Part shown: piece after piece, positions 38,602-47,401 of the stretch | How the letters are laid out: every line of letters begins with the position of its first letter | Position numbering within the stretch: the first letter of the stretch is position 1 | Assembly: GCF_002584535.1 (NCBI RefSeq) | Contig: NZ_NUOT01000009.1 | Location: 1-64,000 of the forward strand | Length of the DNA stretch: 64,000 nt | Source of the DNA: Bacillus cereus | Lineage (GTDB): Bacteria > Bacillota > Bacilli > Bacillales > Bacillaceae_G | Reading direction: 5' to 3' | Translations under genes and position numbers: made by a program | Notes under the pieces: model-generated | Seen by the model: only the letters and a program-made list of their open reading frames with translations | Told to the model about the DNA's origin: nothing | The model's database searches: none

Positions 38602-39278
38602 TGATCGGCTTTTTTTGTTTACTATTAACACTATTAACATATTGGATTTCTAAGAAACTTTATTGGTGCTGGAATTGGAGTATACTTTCACCACTTCTCG
38701 TTTGTCCAATTGTTTTAATTGCGTTATTACTTGGACTCGATACATCTTATGAAACATACAATTCTGGCGGTCAATGGTTAACTGAACTATTAAAACCAGC
38801 AACGGTAGCTTTTGCATGGCCAATCTATAAATATTTTGATTTATTAAAAAAACATGCAAGTGCAATTTTAATTAACGTCATTGTTGGTTCATTATTATCT
38901 GTTATTACTTCGGCTCTTCTGGCAGATGCTTTTCATATTGATTCATCACTGGAACAAAGCTTAGCACCGCACATTGTCACAACACCGATTGCAATGGCGA
39001 TCTCAGAAATGATTGGCGGTATGTCACAATTAACAGCTGTATTCGTTGTACTTACAGCACTAACGGGAGCACTGTTAGGTCCTTCTCTTATTCGCATATG
39101 CCGCATTAAAACATCCATTGCGAAAGGTATTATGCTAGGTACTAGCGCAAACGGAACTGGTACTTCAAAAGCATTTGAAATCGGACCAGTTGAAGGTACA
39201 ATTGCAAGTTTATCCATGCTTCTAACAGCTGGGGCAAGTTTAGTCATTGTGCCACTTTGCTTATCTTGGTTACAATAA
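38601..39278 (+). CDS. cidB: CidB/LrgB-family membrane protein
   Basis: 225 residues, about six helices. It has the LrgB motifs SVTTPIAMAIS-like (here HIVTTPIAMAISEMIGG) and LGTSANGTGTSKAFEIG. I start at ATG 38601, coupled to cidA by TAATG and preceded by GGAAAGGATCAGC. A longer frame from 38538 lies inside cidA. It works with CidA in the membrane. Confidence 0.92.
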   Translation: MIGFFCLLLTLLTYWISKKLYWCWNWSILSPLLVCPIVLIALLLGLDTSYETYNSGGQWLTELLKPATVAFAWPIYKYFDLLKKHASAILINVIVGSLLSVITSALLADAFHIDSSLEQSLAPHIVTTPIAMAISEMIGGMSQLTAVFVVLTALTGALLGPSLIRICRIKTSIAKGIMLGTSANGTGTSKAFEIGPVEGTIASLSMLLTAGASLVIVPLCLSWLQ

Positions 39279-39299
39279 ACCACACGATTCTTTTATTTT

Positions 39300-39373
39300 A
39301 TTTATCCCAATTAGTCGGGCTTTGGATAAAGTGAGGACTTACCGCCCACAAATAGTGAGATAAAAATAAATTA
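39300..39373. repeat. Partial bcr1-like repeat
   Basis: The 3' part AAGTGAGGACTTACCGCCCACAAATAGTGAGATAAA (by position 39330-39368) matches the ends of the copies at 59396, 60835 and 63020, including the final ATAAA. The 5' part is shortened. Confidence 0.5.
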
Positions 39374-39377
39374 TTAC

Positions 39378-39429
39378 AAGAAAAAGGATAGAAACTGTAG
39401 TATAGCGCTACAGTTTCTATCCTTTTCTT
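39378..39429. terminator. 23-bp stem terminator
   Basis: An almost perfect 22- to 23-bp inverted repeat (39378-39400 and 39408-39429, beginning AAGAAAAAGGATAG) with a seven-base loop. It lies between converging cidB and the deacylase gene and is long enough to be an RNase III substrate too. Confidence 0.8.
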
Positions 39430-39481
39430 AATTTTAATTGAAATCTCGATTTAAATTTCTTTCTTTCTTATACAGACATAA

Positions 39482-41122
39482 CTATAACTGTGCAATTTTA
39501 TTAGGAACTAGTAATTTTTCAATACATATTGGTAACATATCCAGTAACGTTTCAAATGCGTAATTTATGTCTAAGCGCTCTGTCCATTGGTGTGCATCTC
39601 TTCCTACTGGTCCCATATTTAATACTGGAACATCAAATTTTTCTAATTCCTGAAGCGGAATTGAATAACCTTTATTCCATAATGGCATATTTTCAACAAG
39701 TGAGCTCATTGAATCAACTGGGTACTGTAAGCCCACATAGCTTAAATCTGAAATTCCGCCAAAATAATTTTGATTTTTAAAAGTAATTCCATGACTGTAG
39801 TGAGCATACCTTTCCATTTCTCCAACTACTTCTTTAATCAAAGAATTGTGGTGTGAGCTCACAGCTGGGTAGTATGGTGGGGCAAAGAAAAGTACAATCA
39901 GTGGTGCCTTTTCTTTACATAAAATAGCTAATTTATCAACCAAATCAATTGTTACCTCACGATCATCTTTATCTTCTCTATTTTTTATAACAGTAGATTG
40001 AATACTATCTATTTTTTCTTGCCCATGTTGTTTAATTGCATAAGCGATAAGTTCTTCATACGTTAATACATTTACTTTAAGATTAGGCGGTATGAACGGA
40101 TTATACTTAGAAAAACGATATGCTTGCTTCTCATACGACTCTTCAATTTTCTCTGCTACTTTCGTTACCTTTTGATGTAACAATGCAATTACATCCATCA
40201 TCGTTTTTTCTAGTAAAAACAAATTAAATAATGTAACTGCACGATGAGGAATTTGTACAGAATAATCCTCCTTCAAGTCCCTCTGAAATAAATTAGTGGG
40301 CGGGGGACACGCTTCTCCTTCTACAATATCACAAAGTTCCGTATTCAATTCTAATTCAGCTGTTAATAATGAAGCCATATAATTTGCATTTAATCCTGCA
40401 AAAGGTTCACCTACATGTGTTTCTTTTCCATAGCAAAGAAAACCAGGCAACACCTTACCAATAGAGCCAGTGTAAATATACTTATTTTGATCACCTGGAT
40501 ATCGAGAAAACATAGGTTCTGAATTTAGGACTGTTTTATATTCTAAGTTATGTTCTTTTGCTAAATCTAATAATCTTGGAACAGCAGCCCTCATCCCTAC
40601 AGAGTTCACTTCTTCATCTGGAACAGTCAATAAAAGGACATTTCCATCAAATCTTCCTTCACAAGCTTGCTCAACCATCGCCATTTGCAAAGCTAGACCA
40701 CATTTCATATCCATTGTTCCTCTACCAAATAACCAATCCCCTTGTGCTATATCTTCACGTACATGATCTGGTAATTCATCTTTGTGAGAATAAAACATAG
40801 ATGTTAATTTTTTAGGGTTAAATGCATCTGCTTTCCACACTCCATAATCTTGTACATCTACAACATCAAAATGACTAACAAGAATTACTGTATTTTTTGT
40901 ACTATTATTTTTCTTTACTAGAGCCGTAACAAAATATCGTCCATCCCCAGTCGGATTTTTTTGCAAATGATGCGAGTTTTGTTTGAAATAGTGTAAGTCA
41001 GATAATTGTTCTACAACAAAATCAGGCAATATAACTTCAGCTTCCGAGCCAGTAATACTAGGAATTTCAACAAGATTGCTTAATAATTGAACCAATTGTT
41101 CTTTTGATTGCCATTTTGACAT
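39482..41122 (-). CDS. M20-family deacylase/peptidase, RocB-like
   Basis: 546 residues, the length of RocB-type proteins and well above simple M20 peptidases. Metal ligands lie in VSHFDVVD, GRGTMDMKCG and LTVPDEEVNS, and the final His is probably within GRDAHQWTERLD. The long insert is the dimerisation lid. RocB is tied to arginine/ornithine use, but its exact reaction is not settled. The neighbouring IclR gene and a divergent permease remnant suggest that this was once a catabolic unit for an amino-acid-like substrate. Confidence 0.85.
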   Translation of the reverse strand: MSKWQSKEQLVQLLSNLVEIPSITGSEAEVILPDFVVEQLSDLHYFKQNSHHLQKNPTGDGRYFVTALVKKNNSTKNTVILVSHFDVVDVQDYGVWKADAFNPKKLTSMFYSHKDELPDHVREDIAQGDWLFGRGTMDMKCGLALQMAMVEQACEGRFDGNVLLLTVPDEEVNSVGMRAAVPRLLDLAKEHNLEYKTVLNSEPMFSRYPGDQNKYIYTGSIGKVLPGFLCYGKETHVGEPFAGLNANYMASLLTAELELNTELCDIVEGEACPPPTNLFQRDLKEDYSVQIPHRAVTLFNLFLLEKTMMDVIALLHQKVTKVAEKIEESYEKQAYRFSKYNPFIPPNLKVNVLTYEELIAYAIKQHGQEKIDSIQSTVIKNREDKDDREVTIDLVDKLAILCKEKAPLIVLFFAPPYYPAVSSHHNSLIKEVVGEMERYAHYSHGITFKNQNYFGGISDLSYVGLQYPVDSMSSLVENMPLWNKGYSIPLQELEKFDVPVLNMGPVGRDAHQWTERLDINYAFETLLDMLPICIEKLLVPNKIAQL

Positions 41123-41199
41123 ATAACCCCCCTGTTTTCCACATTATGAAATCCATTTCCGCTATATGAGTAAAAAATGACGACAGGCTATCAAAATTA

Positions 41200-41946
41200 T
41201 TATTCTGATGTTCTGCCGATTTTTATTGATATTTCACTAGCCGCTTGTTTTACCTTACTAATAAGAAATGATAGTCGATCATTATTAATGCGATGACTAA
41301 TTAACCCAATACTTAATGCTCCTACTACTTTATGATTAAATCCTATAATTGGTGCAGCTACTGAAGCTGTCCCTTCTGTTTTTTCACTATAACTCACAGC
41401 ATATCCTTCATTTCTTATCTGCTTTAGTTGATTAAAAAGAACTTGCTTTTGTTCTGGTAAAGAAGAAAGTAAATGTTCTACAATGTGTTCCATTTCATTC
41501 GTTTTCATATTAGCAAGCATCGTTTTATTTGCGGCGCCAATCGAAAGAGGAATCTGTTCCCCTAAGTTATCGATAACTCGAATTTTTAAAGGACTATCTA
41601 TTCTTTCAATAATAATAGAATGTGTTCCATTTGGAATATTCAAATAAACACTTTCTTCAACTTCAGCAGCCAAACGCTTCATCACTTCTCTTGCAACAGA
41701 TCTGTAGTCTATCTTCTCTAATTGACGTAATCCTATTTCCATCCACATTGGTCCAGTTGTGTACTGTTTTGTTTCTGAAATTTGTGTAACTAATCCGTGC
41801 TCCATTAGAGAGTTAAGTAACCTATGTACTGTACTAACCGGGAGATGTGTTCTATCAGCTATATCAGAGATAGCCCAATACTCTTTTTCATTTGTAGAAT
41901 TTAATAACTTAATAATACCTATCGCTCGATCAATGGACTGTACCAT
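41200..41946 (-). CDS. IclR-family regulator
   Basis: 248 residues. The N-terminal winged helix WAISDIADRTHLPVSTVHRLLNSL (region) and the GAF-like effector domain with SVYLNIPNGTHSIIIERID and AAPIIGFNHKVVGALSIG are typical. I start at ATG 41946, after GAGGCGAG; the longer frame has no signal. It lies 78 bases upstream of the deacylase gene on the same strand and probably controls it. Confidence 0.88.
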   Translation of the reverse strand: MVQSIDRAIGIIKLLNSTNEKEYWAISDIADRTHLPVSTVHRLLNSLMEHGLVTQISETKQYTTGPMWMEIGLRQLEKIDYRSVAREVMKRLAAEVEESVYLNIPNGTHSIIIERIDSPLKIRVIDNLGEQIPLSIGAANKTMLANMKTNEMEHIVEHLLSSLPEQKQVLFNQLKQIRNEGYAVSYSEKTEGTASVAAPIIGFNHKVVGALSIGLISHRINNDRLSFLISKVKQAASEISIKIGRTSE

Positions 41947-42118
41947 AACTCGCCTCAACTTTACTTGTAATATATTAGTAACCTCAATTAACTATCAATT
42001 TAGCAAAAATCTAAACTGAAATCAATTAAATTGTCGAATTTTCCAAAAATAAAAATAACAATTTAAAAACGGAAACACATCAATTTTCACCCTATCAATT
42101 ATGAAATTGAGGAAAACA

Positions 42119-42180
42119 ATGACGCAATTAAGCAATACAAATAATGAACTAAAACGTACTATGAAAAGTAGGCATTTATA
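42119..42180 (+). pseudogene. 5' remnant of an amino-acid permease gene (RocE-like)
   Basis: ATG 42119 follows TTGAGGAAAAC and reads MTQLSN then ELKRTMKSRHLY. ELKRTMKSRHL directly before the first helix is the signature start of RocE/AAT-type permeases. After codon 21 the frame leaves the family and runs antisense through the Nudix gene to TAA 42239. So only the promoter, ribosome binding site and about 20 codons remain. The gene was presumably lost by a deletion whose junction is near 42178, which also formed the 3' end of the Nudix gene. Confidence 0.62.
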
Positions 42181-42569
42181 TGCCTCACTAGCAACTCATA
42201 GTCTTCTGGAAAAGATAAAGAAATATCCCCTAATTCAGTAACATTCTTCCAATCAATCTCGTGAATTAATCCGTCTGGATCCTGTATATTCATAAACCCT
42301 CCTATTTGTTTCACAAGATAATAATATACATGAACAGGTACACCGTATGTTATACCCTTTTTTTCATATATTTTATTTATAATTTCTACCTGATATCCAG
42401 TTTCTTCCCATACTTCTCGAACGCAACACTCCTCTAATGTTTCCCCTTTCTCTTGTCCCCCACTTGGCACTGACCACCTTTTTGGTTCGTCTTTCTTTCC
42501 TTGTAATACCATCAAAATTTCATTTTTCTGATTTATACATATAGCTGCTGTCCCAATCCATGTTTTCAT
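42159..42569 (-). CDS. Nudix hydrolase
   Basis: 136 residues. The Nudix box is complete: GGQEKGETLEECCVREVWEETG (the metal-binding REVWEE core is intact). It probably hydrolyses a nucleotide diphosphate derivative. The ATG follows AGGGAGAGGAA. The last codons overlap the permease remnant in antisense, so the C-terminal residues RHINAYFS may be new sequence created at a deletion junction. Confidence 0.87.
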   Translation of the reverse strand: MKTWIGTAAICINQKNEILMVLQGKKDEPKRWSVPSGGQEKGETLEECCVREVWEETGYQVEIINKIYEKKGITYGVPVHVYYYLVKQIGGFMNIQDPDGLIHEIDWKNVTELGDISLSFPEDYELLVRHINAYFS

Positions 42570-42710
42570 TTCCTCTCCCTCCTATTCCTAATATTCTCTT
42601 TTCTTTATTCTTCTCCTTTGAAATAGAGGGAAAATTAATTTTTACAACGAAGAACTATAACAACTTCAAAGATAGCTCATTCCTTGAAATTCAGACGAAA
42701 GGATGAAAAG

Positions 42711-42911
42711 ATGATTTCTAAATATGTTGTGGAATGTGTCTTTTGTGAAGAAAATCGAAAATCTAGGCGAGCAACTGTCATCGTGTCTGCTACCTCCCAT
42801 GCGCTTGCCGTTCAAAAAGTGACAGATGAATGCAAACGCCGATTTGGAAAAACACTTCTATTACAAACAGAAATTACAGAGGAATTAGTTGGAAACAAAA
42901 AAGAAAGCTGA
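42711..42911 (+). CDS. Small conserved-looking protein of unknown function
   Basis: 66 residues from ATG 42711, after AAAGGATGAAAAG. It reads MISKYVVECVFCEENRKSRRATV with two Cys spaced CVFC, then a helical middle (SHALAVQKVTDECKRRFG) and a charged end. There is no membrane segment. The single CxxC near the N-terminus is too little for a zinc ribbon. Family not recognised. A good terminator follows. Confidence 0.65.
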   Translation: MISKYVVECVFCEENRKSRRATVIVSATSHALAVQKVTDECKRRFGKTLLLQTEITEELVGNKKES

Positions 42912-42936
42912 CCATATGTTGGTCAACTTTCTTTAT
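42899..42936 (+). terminator. Terminator of the 42711 gene
   Basis: AAAGAAAGcTGACC pairs with GGTCAaCTTTCTTT directly at the stop codon. The following 280 bases to 43219 hold no gene, only a small CCATTATG/CATAATGG hairpin near 42995. Confidence 0.8.
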
Positions 42937-43219
42937 CCGATCATATTTTCACATGAAGATTAGGGGCATCCTCTTTAAGGATCGGGATTTCACCATTATG
43001 TACGTTCCATAATGGGCATCGAACAATATATTTCTATACAATAAAATATTGAATAGAATAGGGCAAAACTTGTTCGCATTTTTAGAAAAGGGATAGGGAT
43101 ATAATACTAGTAATACGTCGAATACTCGAACGTTACACTCATTATATTATAGTAAATCCTTTTATATGAGAAATATGAATTACTTACATAATTCATACGT
43201 AAAACATATTAATAAATTA

Positions 43220-43807
43220 CTATATAGTTTCCTTACTACGGAAAACTATCAGTGCTAATATCGCTCCAATTAATGCAAATGTCATATCCCATTGTGTATC
43301 CCAAACATCTCCTTGCGTTCCAAGAAATGCTTCTGCTCCTGTCCCTGTTAATTTTGCGACTGCAAACTCTAACAATTCATATAGTGCACTAAATGCTAAG
43401 CAAACTGATATCACAAGTAGTTCTAACCACCCTTTTTTCTGAACCTCAACTACTTTTACAAGTACTTCTTTCGCTATTAAAGCTGGAACAAACCCTTGCA
43501 TGAGATGCCCAACACGGTCGTAATAATTTCTTTCTAAATCAAATGTATCACGAAAATAGTTGAATAGTGGTACTTCTGCGTATGTATAATGTCCCCCAAT
43601 GAGCAATATTAACATATGAATAAAAATCCATACATATGTGAACGTTGTAAATCGAAAACGTCGATATGTAATCATTAAAATGAGTACTACAATAAATGCT
43701 GGTGCGACTTCTAAACACCATGTGAAAAAATCTTTTGGGCATATTCCTGATATAAGTAACGCAATCCAAAAACTTGCACATAACAATTTATGAAGATGAA
43801 CAGACAC
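43220..43807 (-). CDS. DUF2238 (YjdF-like) membrane protein
   Basis: 195 residues, six predicted helices. It has the family motif YYDRVGHLMQGFVPALIAKE and the C-terminal LGTQGDVWDTQWDM, which together mark the DUF2238/YjdF group. Function unknown. The gene follows the TSUP gene by about 30 bases on the same strand, so it may be co-transcribed. Confidence 0.82.
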   Translation of the reverse strand: MSVHLHKLLCASFWIALLISGICPKDFFTWCLEVAPAFIVVLILMITYRRFRFTTFTYVWIFIHMLILLIGGHYTYAEVPLFNYFRDTFDLERNYYDRVGHLMQGFVPALIAKEVLVKVVEVQKKGWLELLVISVCLAFSALYELLEFAVAKLTGTGAEAFLGTQGDVWDTQWDMTFALIGAILALIVFRSKETI

Positions 43808-43837
43808 ACCACTTTCCTCCTCAATATTCTTTATAAC

Positions 43838-44587
43838 TTATTCTATTAATAACATACATCCAGCTAGAATGGGCGTCATAATCATCGAAAATTTCAAAAT
43901 AATACGAGGTGCATAATTGGTAAACTTCGCTCCTATATATGCCCCAAGCATTGTTCCAATTAAAACTTGTACTAATAATAGATAATCTAAATACCCCTCA
44001 GAACTATATCCAAATCCGCCCCCAATGGCAATTGGTAAAATAATAAGCATTGTAGTCCCGACTGACTGTTGAATTGTTAAACCTAACAACACCATTAGTC
44101 CTAGTTGAATAAAAGGCGCTGACCCTATCCCAAATGCACCTGCTAATCCTCCAGTTACTAGCCCTAACAAAATACATTTTCTAATGATAGATAATTTCTT
44201 TACTATGTTCATAGACAATTTCTTTTGATTTTGAAAAAAAAGTAATCGAATGAACATAAATATTGCTGATAAAAACAACATACCAGCCGTAAACCAATGA
44301 AGAAGGTGTGCTGGAATCACTGCACCAAATTTAGAACCAATATATGATCCAACTGCTCCAAATCCTCCAACAATACTACCAATTTTCAATACAACATTTC
44401 CTTCTCTATAATGACTCACCACTCCTGAAAATGTTGTAAATGCCATTGCGGTTAATGATGTTGCAAGGGCTACATGAATTGGAACTTGAAATATGAGAGT
44501 CAGTACCCCAATAATAAATCCAGCACCGCCTGCTCCAACAAACCCTAATAAAATCCCCATTAAAAACATTGTTATAATAATAGCCAC
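43838..44587 (-). CDS. TSUP (TauE/SafE) family permease
   Basis: 249 residues, eight helices in two repeats: GILLGFVGAGGAGFIIGVL in the first and GLVTGGLAGAFGIGSAPFIQ in the second. Members move sulfite, sulfonates or other small anions. I start at GTG 44587, which follows GGAGG at eight bases. The longer frame starts inside the preceding small gene's terminator region. Confidence 0.87.
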   Translation of the reverse strand: MAIIITMFLMGILLGFVGAGGAGFIIGVLTLIFQVPIHVALATSLTAMAFTTFSGVVSHYREGNVVLKIGSIVGGFGAVGSYIGSKFGAVIPAHLLHWFTAGMLFLSAIFMFIRLLFFQNQKKLSMNIVKKLSIIRKCILLGLVTGGLAGAFGIGSAPFIQLGLMVLLGLTIQQSVGTTMLIILPIAIGGGFGYSSEGYLDYLLLVQVLIGTMLGAYIGAKFTNYAPRIILKFSMIMTPILAGCMLLIE

Positions 44588-44641
44588 TTTCTTTCCCTCC
44601 AGTAGCTCTATTATCTGATATATCTCTTTTTTTACGCAAAC

Positions 44642-44669
44642 AAAAAAGCATCCACATAGGACGCTTTTC
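44642..44669 (-). terminator. Terminator of the BC1881-type gene
   Basis: On the minus strand GAAAAGCGTCC pairs with GGATGCTTTTTT, with loop TATGT. Confidence 0.75.
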
Positions 44670-44701
44670 ATTATTTTCCTATATTCATCATATGTACTCA
44701 A

Positions 44702-44848
44702 CTAATCTTGATTAATTAAAATGACAGCTGGTCCAGATACCACCACTCCAGCTACTTCAATCTTCTCAAATTCTTTAACTGTAATTGATATAACACCTTT
44801 TCGTTCCATTAATTCCTTACTCAGGACTTCAGTCGGTACGTTTTTCAC
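44702..44848 (-). CDS. BC1881-family small protein
   Basis: 48 residues from GTG 44848, which follows AAGGAGGTAAGACG. It reads KNVPTEVLSKELMERKGV, then ITVKEFEKIEVAG, then GPAVILINQD. The pattern VPTEVLSKEL...GPAxILINQD matches my memory of the BC1881 family, small proteins of B. cereus and its phages. It is probably phage-derived. A small frameshifted frame lies just before it on the same strand. Confidence 0.75.
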   Translation of the reverse strand: MKNVPTEVLSKELMERKGVISITVKEFEKIEVAGVVVSGPAVILINQD

Positions 44849-44863
44849 CGTCTTACCTCCTTT

Positions 44864-44964
44864 TCATTCTTGTTTCCTAAAATCTTTACTTTTCATTGAT
44901 AATATTTCGTCACGGAACTGGAATCTAAAATTATAAAATTGTTCCAATGCATCTATATATACAC
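44864..44964 (-). pseudogene. Small ORF frameshifted by a TA repeat at its start
   Basis: GTG 44964 has AGGAGGGAGA before it, but after GTG TAT ATA comes TAG. Two bases over, the frame reads DALEQFYNFRFQFRDEILSM and ends KDFRKQE at TGA 44864. Removing one TA unit from GTGTATATATAG would restore one 33-residue frame beginning M-Y-I-D-A-L-E. I therefore see a small gene put out of frame by a TA slippage. It lies 16 bases before the BC1881-type gene. Confidence 0.5.
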
Positions 44965-45040
44965 TCTCCCTCCTATTTTCATTCCTTAAATTCCATAAAG
45001 AATGTATGATTCCTTTTTATAACATATTGAAAAAAAAATA

Positions 45041-45066
45041 AAAAAGCATCCTGTACGGATGCTTTC
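45041..45066 (-). terminator. Terminator of the 39-residue membrane gene
   Basis: On the minus strand AAAGCATCC-GTAC-AGGATGCTTTTTT, just after the stop codon. Confidence 0.8.
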
Positions 45067-45067
45067 A

Positions 45068-45187
45068 TCATTTTGATTCACGTGAAAACTTTGTATACAC
45101 ACCAAAACCTGCAAGCAGTACTCCTAATCCCGCGAACATAGTACCTAGGCCTAAAAAGAATGAACCGAGTGTTTGTAAATCTTCCAT
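45068..45187 (-). CDS. 39-residue single-span membrane protein
   Basis: The frame ATG 45187 to TGA 45068 encodes MEDLQTLGSF, a glycine-rich hydrophobic span (LGLGTMFAGLGVLLAGFGVY) and a basic tail KFSRESK. Its own terminator follows at once, which supports it as a gene. The ribosome binding site (GAAGGGG, 12 bases away) is weak. The Gly-xxx-Gly pattern would allow helix packing, as in small toxin-like or membrane-partner peptides. Function unknown. Confidence 0.6.
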   Translation of the reverse strand: MEDLQTLGSFFLGLGTMFAGLGVLLAGFGVYTKFSRESK

Positions 45188-45306
45188 ATATACATATATC
45201 CCCTTCCCAATATCTCTATATTCAACATAATTAATTATACATCATTTGCCATTTTTGTTGTATTTATCTTTCACTCAATTTCTTTCACAATCCTAATCGA
45301 TAGCAA

Positions 45307-45882
45307 TTAGTCTTTGTGAATCTTATATTCTATTACTCTATCTTTTTCATCAAAATTAACAATTAAACGCTCACTATCAATTCGAATCAAGCCCCGTTCA
45401 TCTCCTAGATAATAAACAATTTGATTCGTTTTCATAAAACGCTCTGTTTCTGTTGGCTTACCTAACAATTGTAATATTTCTTGCTTTGATTTTCCTACCA
45501 ATTGATGTTTTTCTAAAAGGTCATCTACTATATACACTCTTTTGTTTTCTTTCTCTATCCATACATCTCTATCGAATTTTGAGTTGTATTCATTTATTCC
45601 AAGTTGCATAGCACAACACAAAAATAGGCTCGCCCCAACAACTGTTATAGTTTTGAGATCTCTCTTTTGCTTTTCATTCTTTTTATTTAAAGAAACCTTC
45701 CAAATTATCCATTCAATAAACAACAAAATAACAAATGGTAATATTACAATCGATATACTCTCTACACTATAAGTTAAATGACTGATAGCAATTAAAAGAA
45801 TGAAAGCAAGATATATGAATAAATACACAAAAACATAAAGATATAATATTCCCCACAATAAAGTATTTTTATGTTTCTTCAA
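45307..45882 (-). CDS. Membrane protein with BamE-like external domain
   Basis: 191 residues. Two long helices at the N-terminus (LYVFVYLFIYLAFILLIAI and ISIVILPFVILLFIEWIIW as regions) and one near residue 80 are followed by an outside domain. There GKSKQEILQLLGKPTETERF looks like the first helix and turn of SmpA/OmlA (BamE)-type repeats, which in Firmicutes occur as lipoprotein or membrane-anchored modules. Function unknown. It lies about 40 bases downstream of the NERD gene on the same strand. Confidence 0.62.
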   Translation of the reverse strand: MKKHKNTLLWGILYLYVFVYLFIYLAFILLIAISHLTYSVESISIVILPFVILLFIEWIIWKVSLNKKNEKQKRDLKTITVVGASLFLCCAMQLGINEYNSKFDRDVWIEKENKRVYIVDDLLEKHQLVGKSKQEILQLLGKPTETERFMKTNQIVYYLGDERGLIRIDSERLIVNFDEKDRVIEYKIHKD

Positions 45883-45923
45883 GAAAGAACCACCTTCATT
45901 TTAAATTTGAACTTTTAACCCCC

Positions 45924-46967
45924 TCAGAGTTTCATATAATTCATACGTTCAATGACTTCTTTTATATCTTCTAATTCTTTTACCGTATATAATTCTTTTT
46001 CTTTTAATTTTTCATTTCTAAAATAAGTAACTAGCTGCTCTCTTCCCTTCAGCCGTGGGAGTGCTTCATTAGAAAGATCAATCACTTCATTCCTATTTCC
46101 GTTCGTCTCATTACCGAAATATAAAAGAGGCTTAATTTCTTCTTTAACTTCTTGCTGATAGCTTTCTTTAAGGCAATCATATAAAACAGAGGACGCATGT
46201 TTTATTTTATATGCTGGATTTCCTTCATTCTCGACTCTTAAACTCAATGAATTTCCGTCTGATGATCGCTCTGAAACAAAAGCAAACGTCTCTTCCTTTT
46301 GATACTTACCAATCTCATCAATCATAAACGAATATACACCGGCATTCTCTTTCGTCACTCCATGTATCAGTCGTCCCTGCCATTCTTTCGTCTCAATAAC
46401 ATAAATTCCAGTCGTACATAATACAAGATGATCAATTCGAGTATAGCCACTTTTATTTTCTGCCTCACTATCGGTATTTAGTACAAATACATTCGGAATA
46501 ATATAGAGCTCCTCTCCAGTTATAAGGCCTTCCTGAACAAATCCCCGTTTCATATAAGTTAATATTTCATGTGTATTCATTTCTTCGCTATTTTTGGAAT
46601 ACGCTCTTAACTCTGTAACAAGGTTTTGTAGCAAATGAATCTCATTACTATGTTTTTGTTGCATCTCATTACGTTCCTTATTATGCTGCACAGCTAATTG
46701 ATTTTTCATCATTCTCACATTTTCCAGTTCTCTTGCTGTACTCTCTTTTAAATTGTTATACTTTTTTCGTTCTACACTTTTTAACGTCTCTTGTTTTTCC
46801 TCATAAGTAGCTACTGTTGCAGCAATTTCACTTTGGTAGTTTTCTATTGATTGTGTCCTTTCAAACTCCACTTGTTGCTTGTCAGATTCTAACTGTTTAT
46901 TCTTATAAAACAATACAAATATTCCAACTAGCAATGCTAAAATCACACATATGAATACATATTCCAT
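45924..46967 (-). CDS. NERD-domain membrane-anchored protein
   Basis: 347 residues. An N-terminal helix (YVFICVILALLVGIFVLFY) anchors the protein. A coiled coil follows (about 25-130, rich in Lys/Glu/Gln), then the NERD nuclease-related domain from about 150. Its core YTRIDHLVLCTTGIYVIETKEWQGRL has the Asp and the Glu-x-Lys of the PD-(D/E)xK fold. It may act on nucleic acid at the membrane; the role of NERD proteins is not established. The ATG follows AAAGGAGAAAAAAG. Confidence 0.83.
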   Translation of the reverse strand: MEYVFICVILALLVGIFVLFYKNKQLESDKQQVEFERTQSIENYQSEIAATVATYEEKQETLKSVERKKYNNLKESTARELENVRMMKNQLAVQHNKERNEMQQKHSNEIHLLQNLVTELRAYSKNSEEMNTHEILTYMKRGFVQEGLITGEELYIIPNVFVLNTDSEAENKSGYTRIDHLVLCTTGIYVIETKEWQGRLIHGVTKENAGVYSFMIDEIGKYQKEETFAFVSERSSDGNSLSLRVENEGNPAYKIKHASSVLYDCLKESYQQEVKEEIKPLLYFGNETNGNRNEVIDLSNEALPRLKGREQLVTYFRNEKLKEKELYTVKELEDIKEVIERMNYMKL

Positions 46968-47401
46968 CTTTTTTCTCCTTTATAGATTAGGTAGATATCA
47001 CCTAAAATTTTAAAAATATTTTCAATCTATTATACTACGTATTATAATAACGATCTGTAAAATTTGGATAAATTTTGCATACTTTATTTACTATAAAAAG
47101 TGAACAAGTTATCTCTCAACTGATTTAAGACCAGAGGAAAACATATGTAGAAAAAAGTCAAGAACTTAAGAAGAATCAATCATAAAAAAGAAGCCCTCGA
47201 AACCTCAACATTACAAGGTTTTTCGAAAGCTTCTTTTATTGTAAAGTAAAAACATCCCATCATGTAGGAGATTTTTCATAAACGTTTATTACACTGTACT
47301 TAGACCAAAACGTTTACAGTCTTCTTGCCATTACCTCTATCTTTAAAAAAGAATAACAGCACATGATGGCCATCAAACCGTACTTTTTTCGTAATTACGA
47401 T
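46968..47401. other. Gene-free region with terminator and cre-like motifs
   Basis: No gene. An imperfect 26-bp stem (47183-47240, with AAGAAGCCCTCGAAACCT on one arm) with T-rich flanks may end transcripts from either side. AAACGTTTAT at 47282 and AAAACGTTTACA at 47310 resemble catabolite-response elements but lie behind the lipase gene, so they are probably not functional there. Confidence 0.4.
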
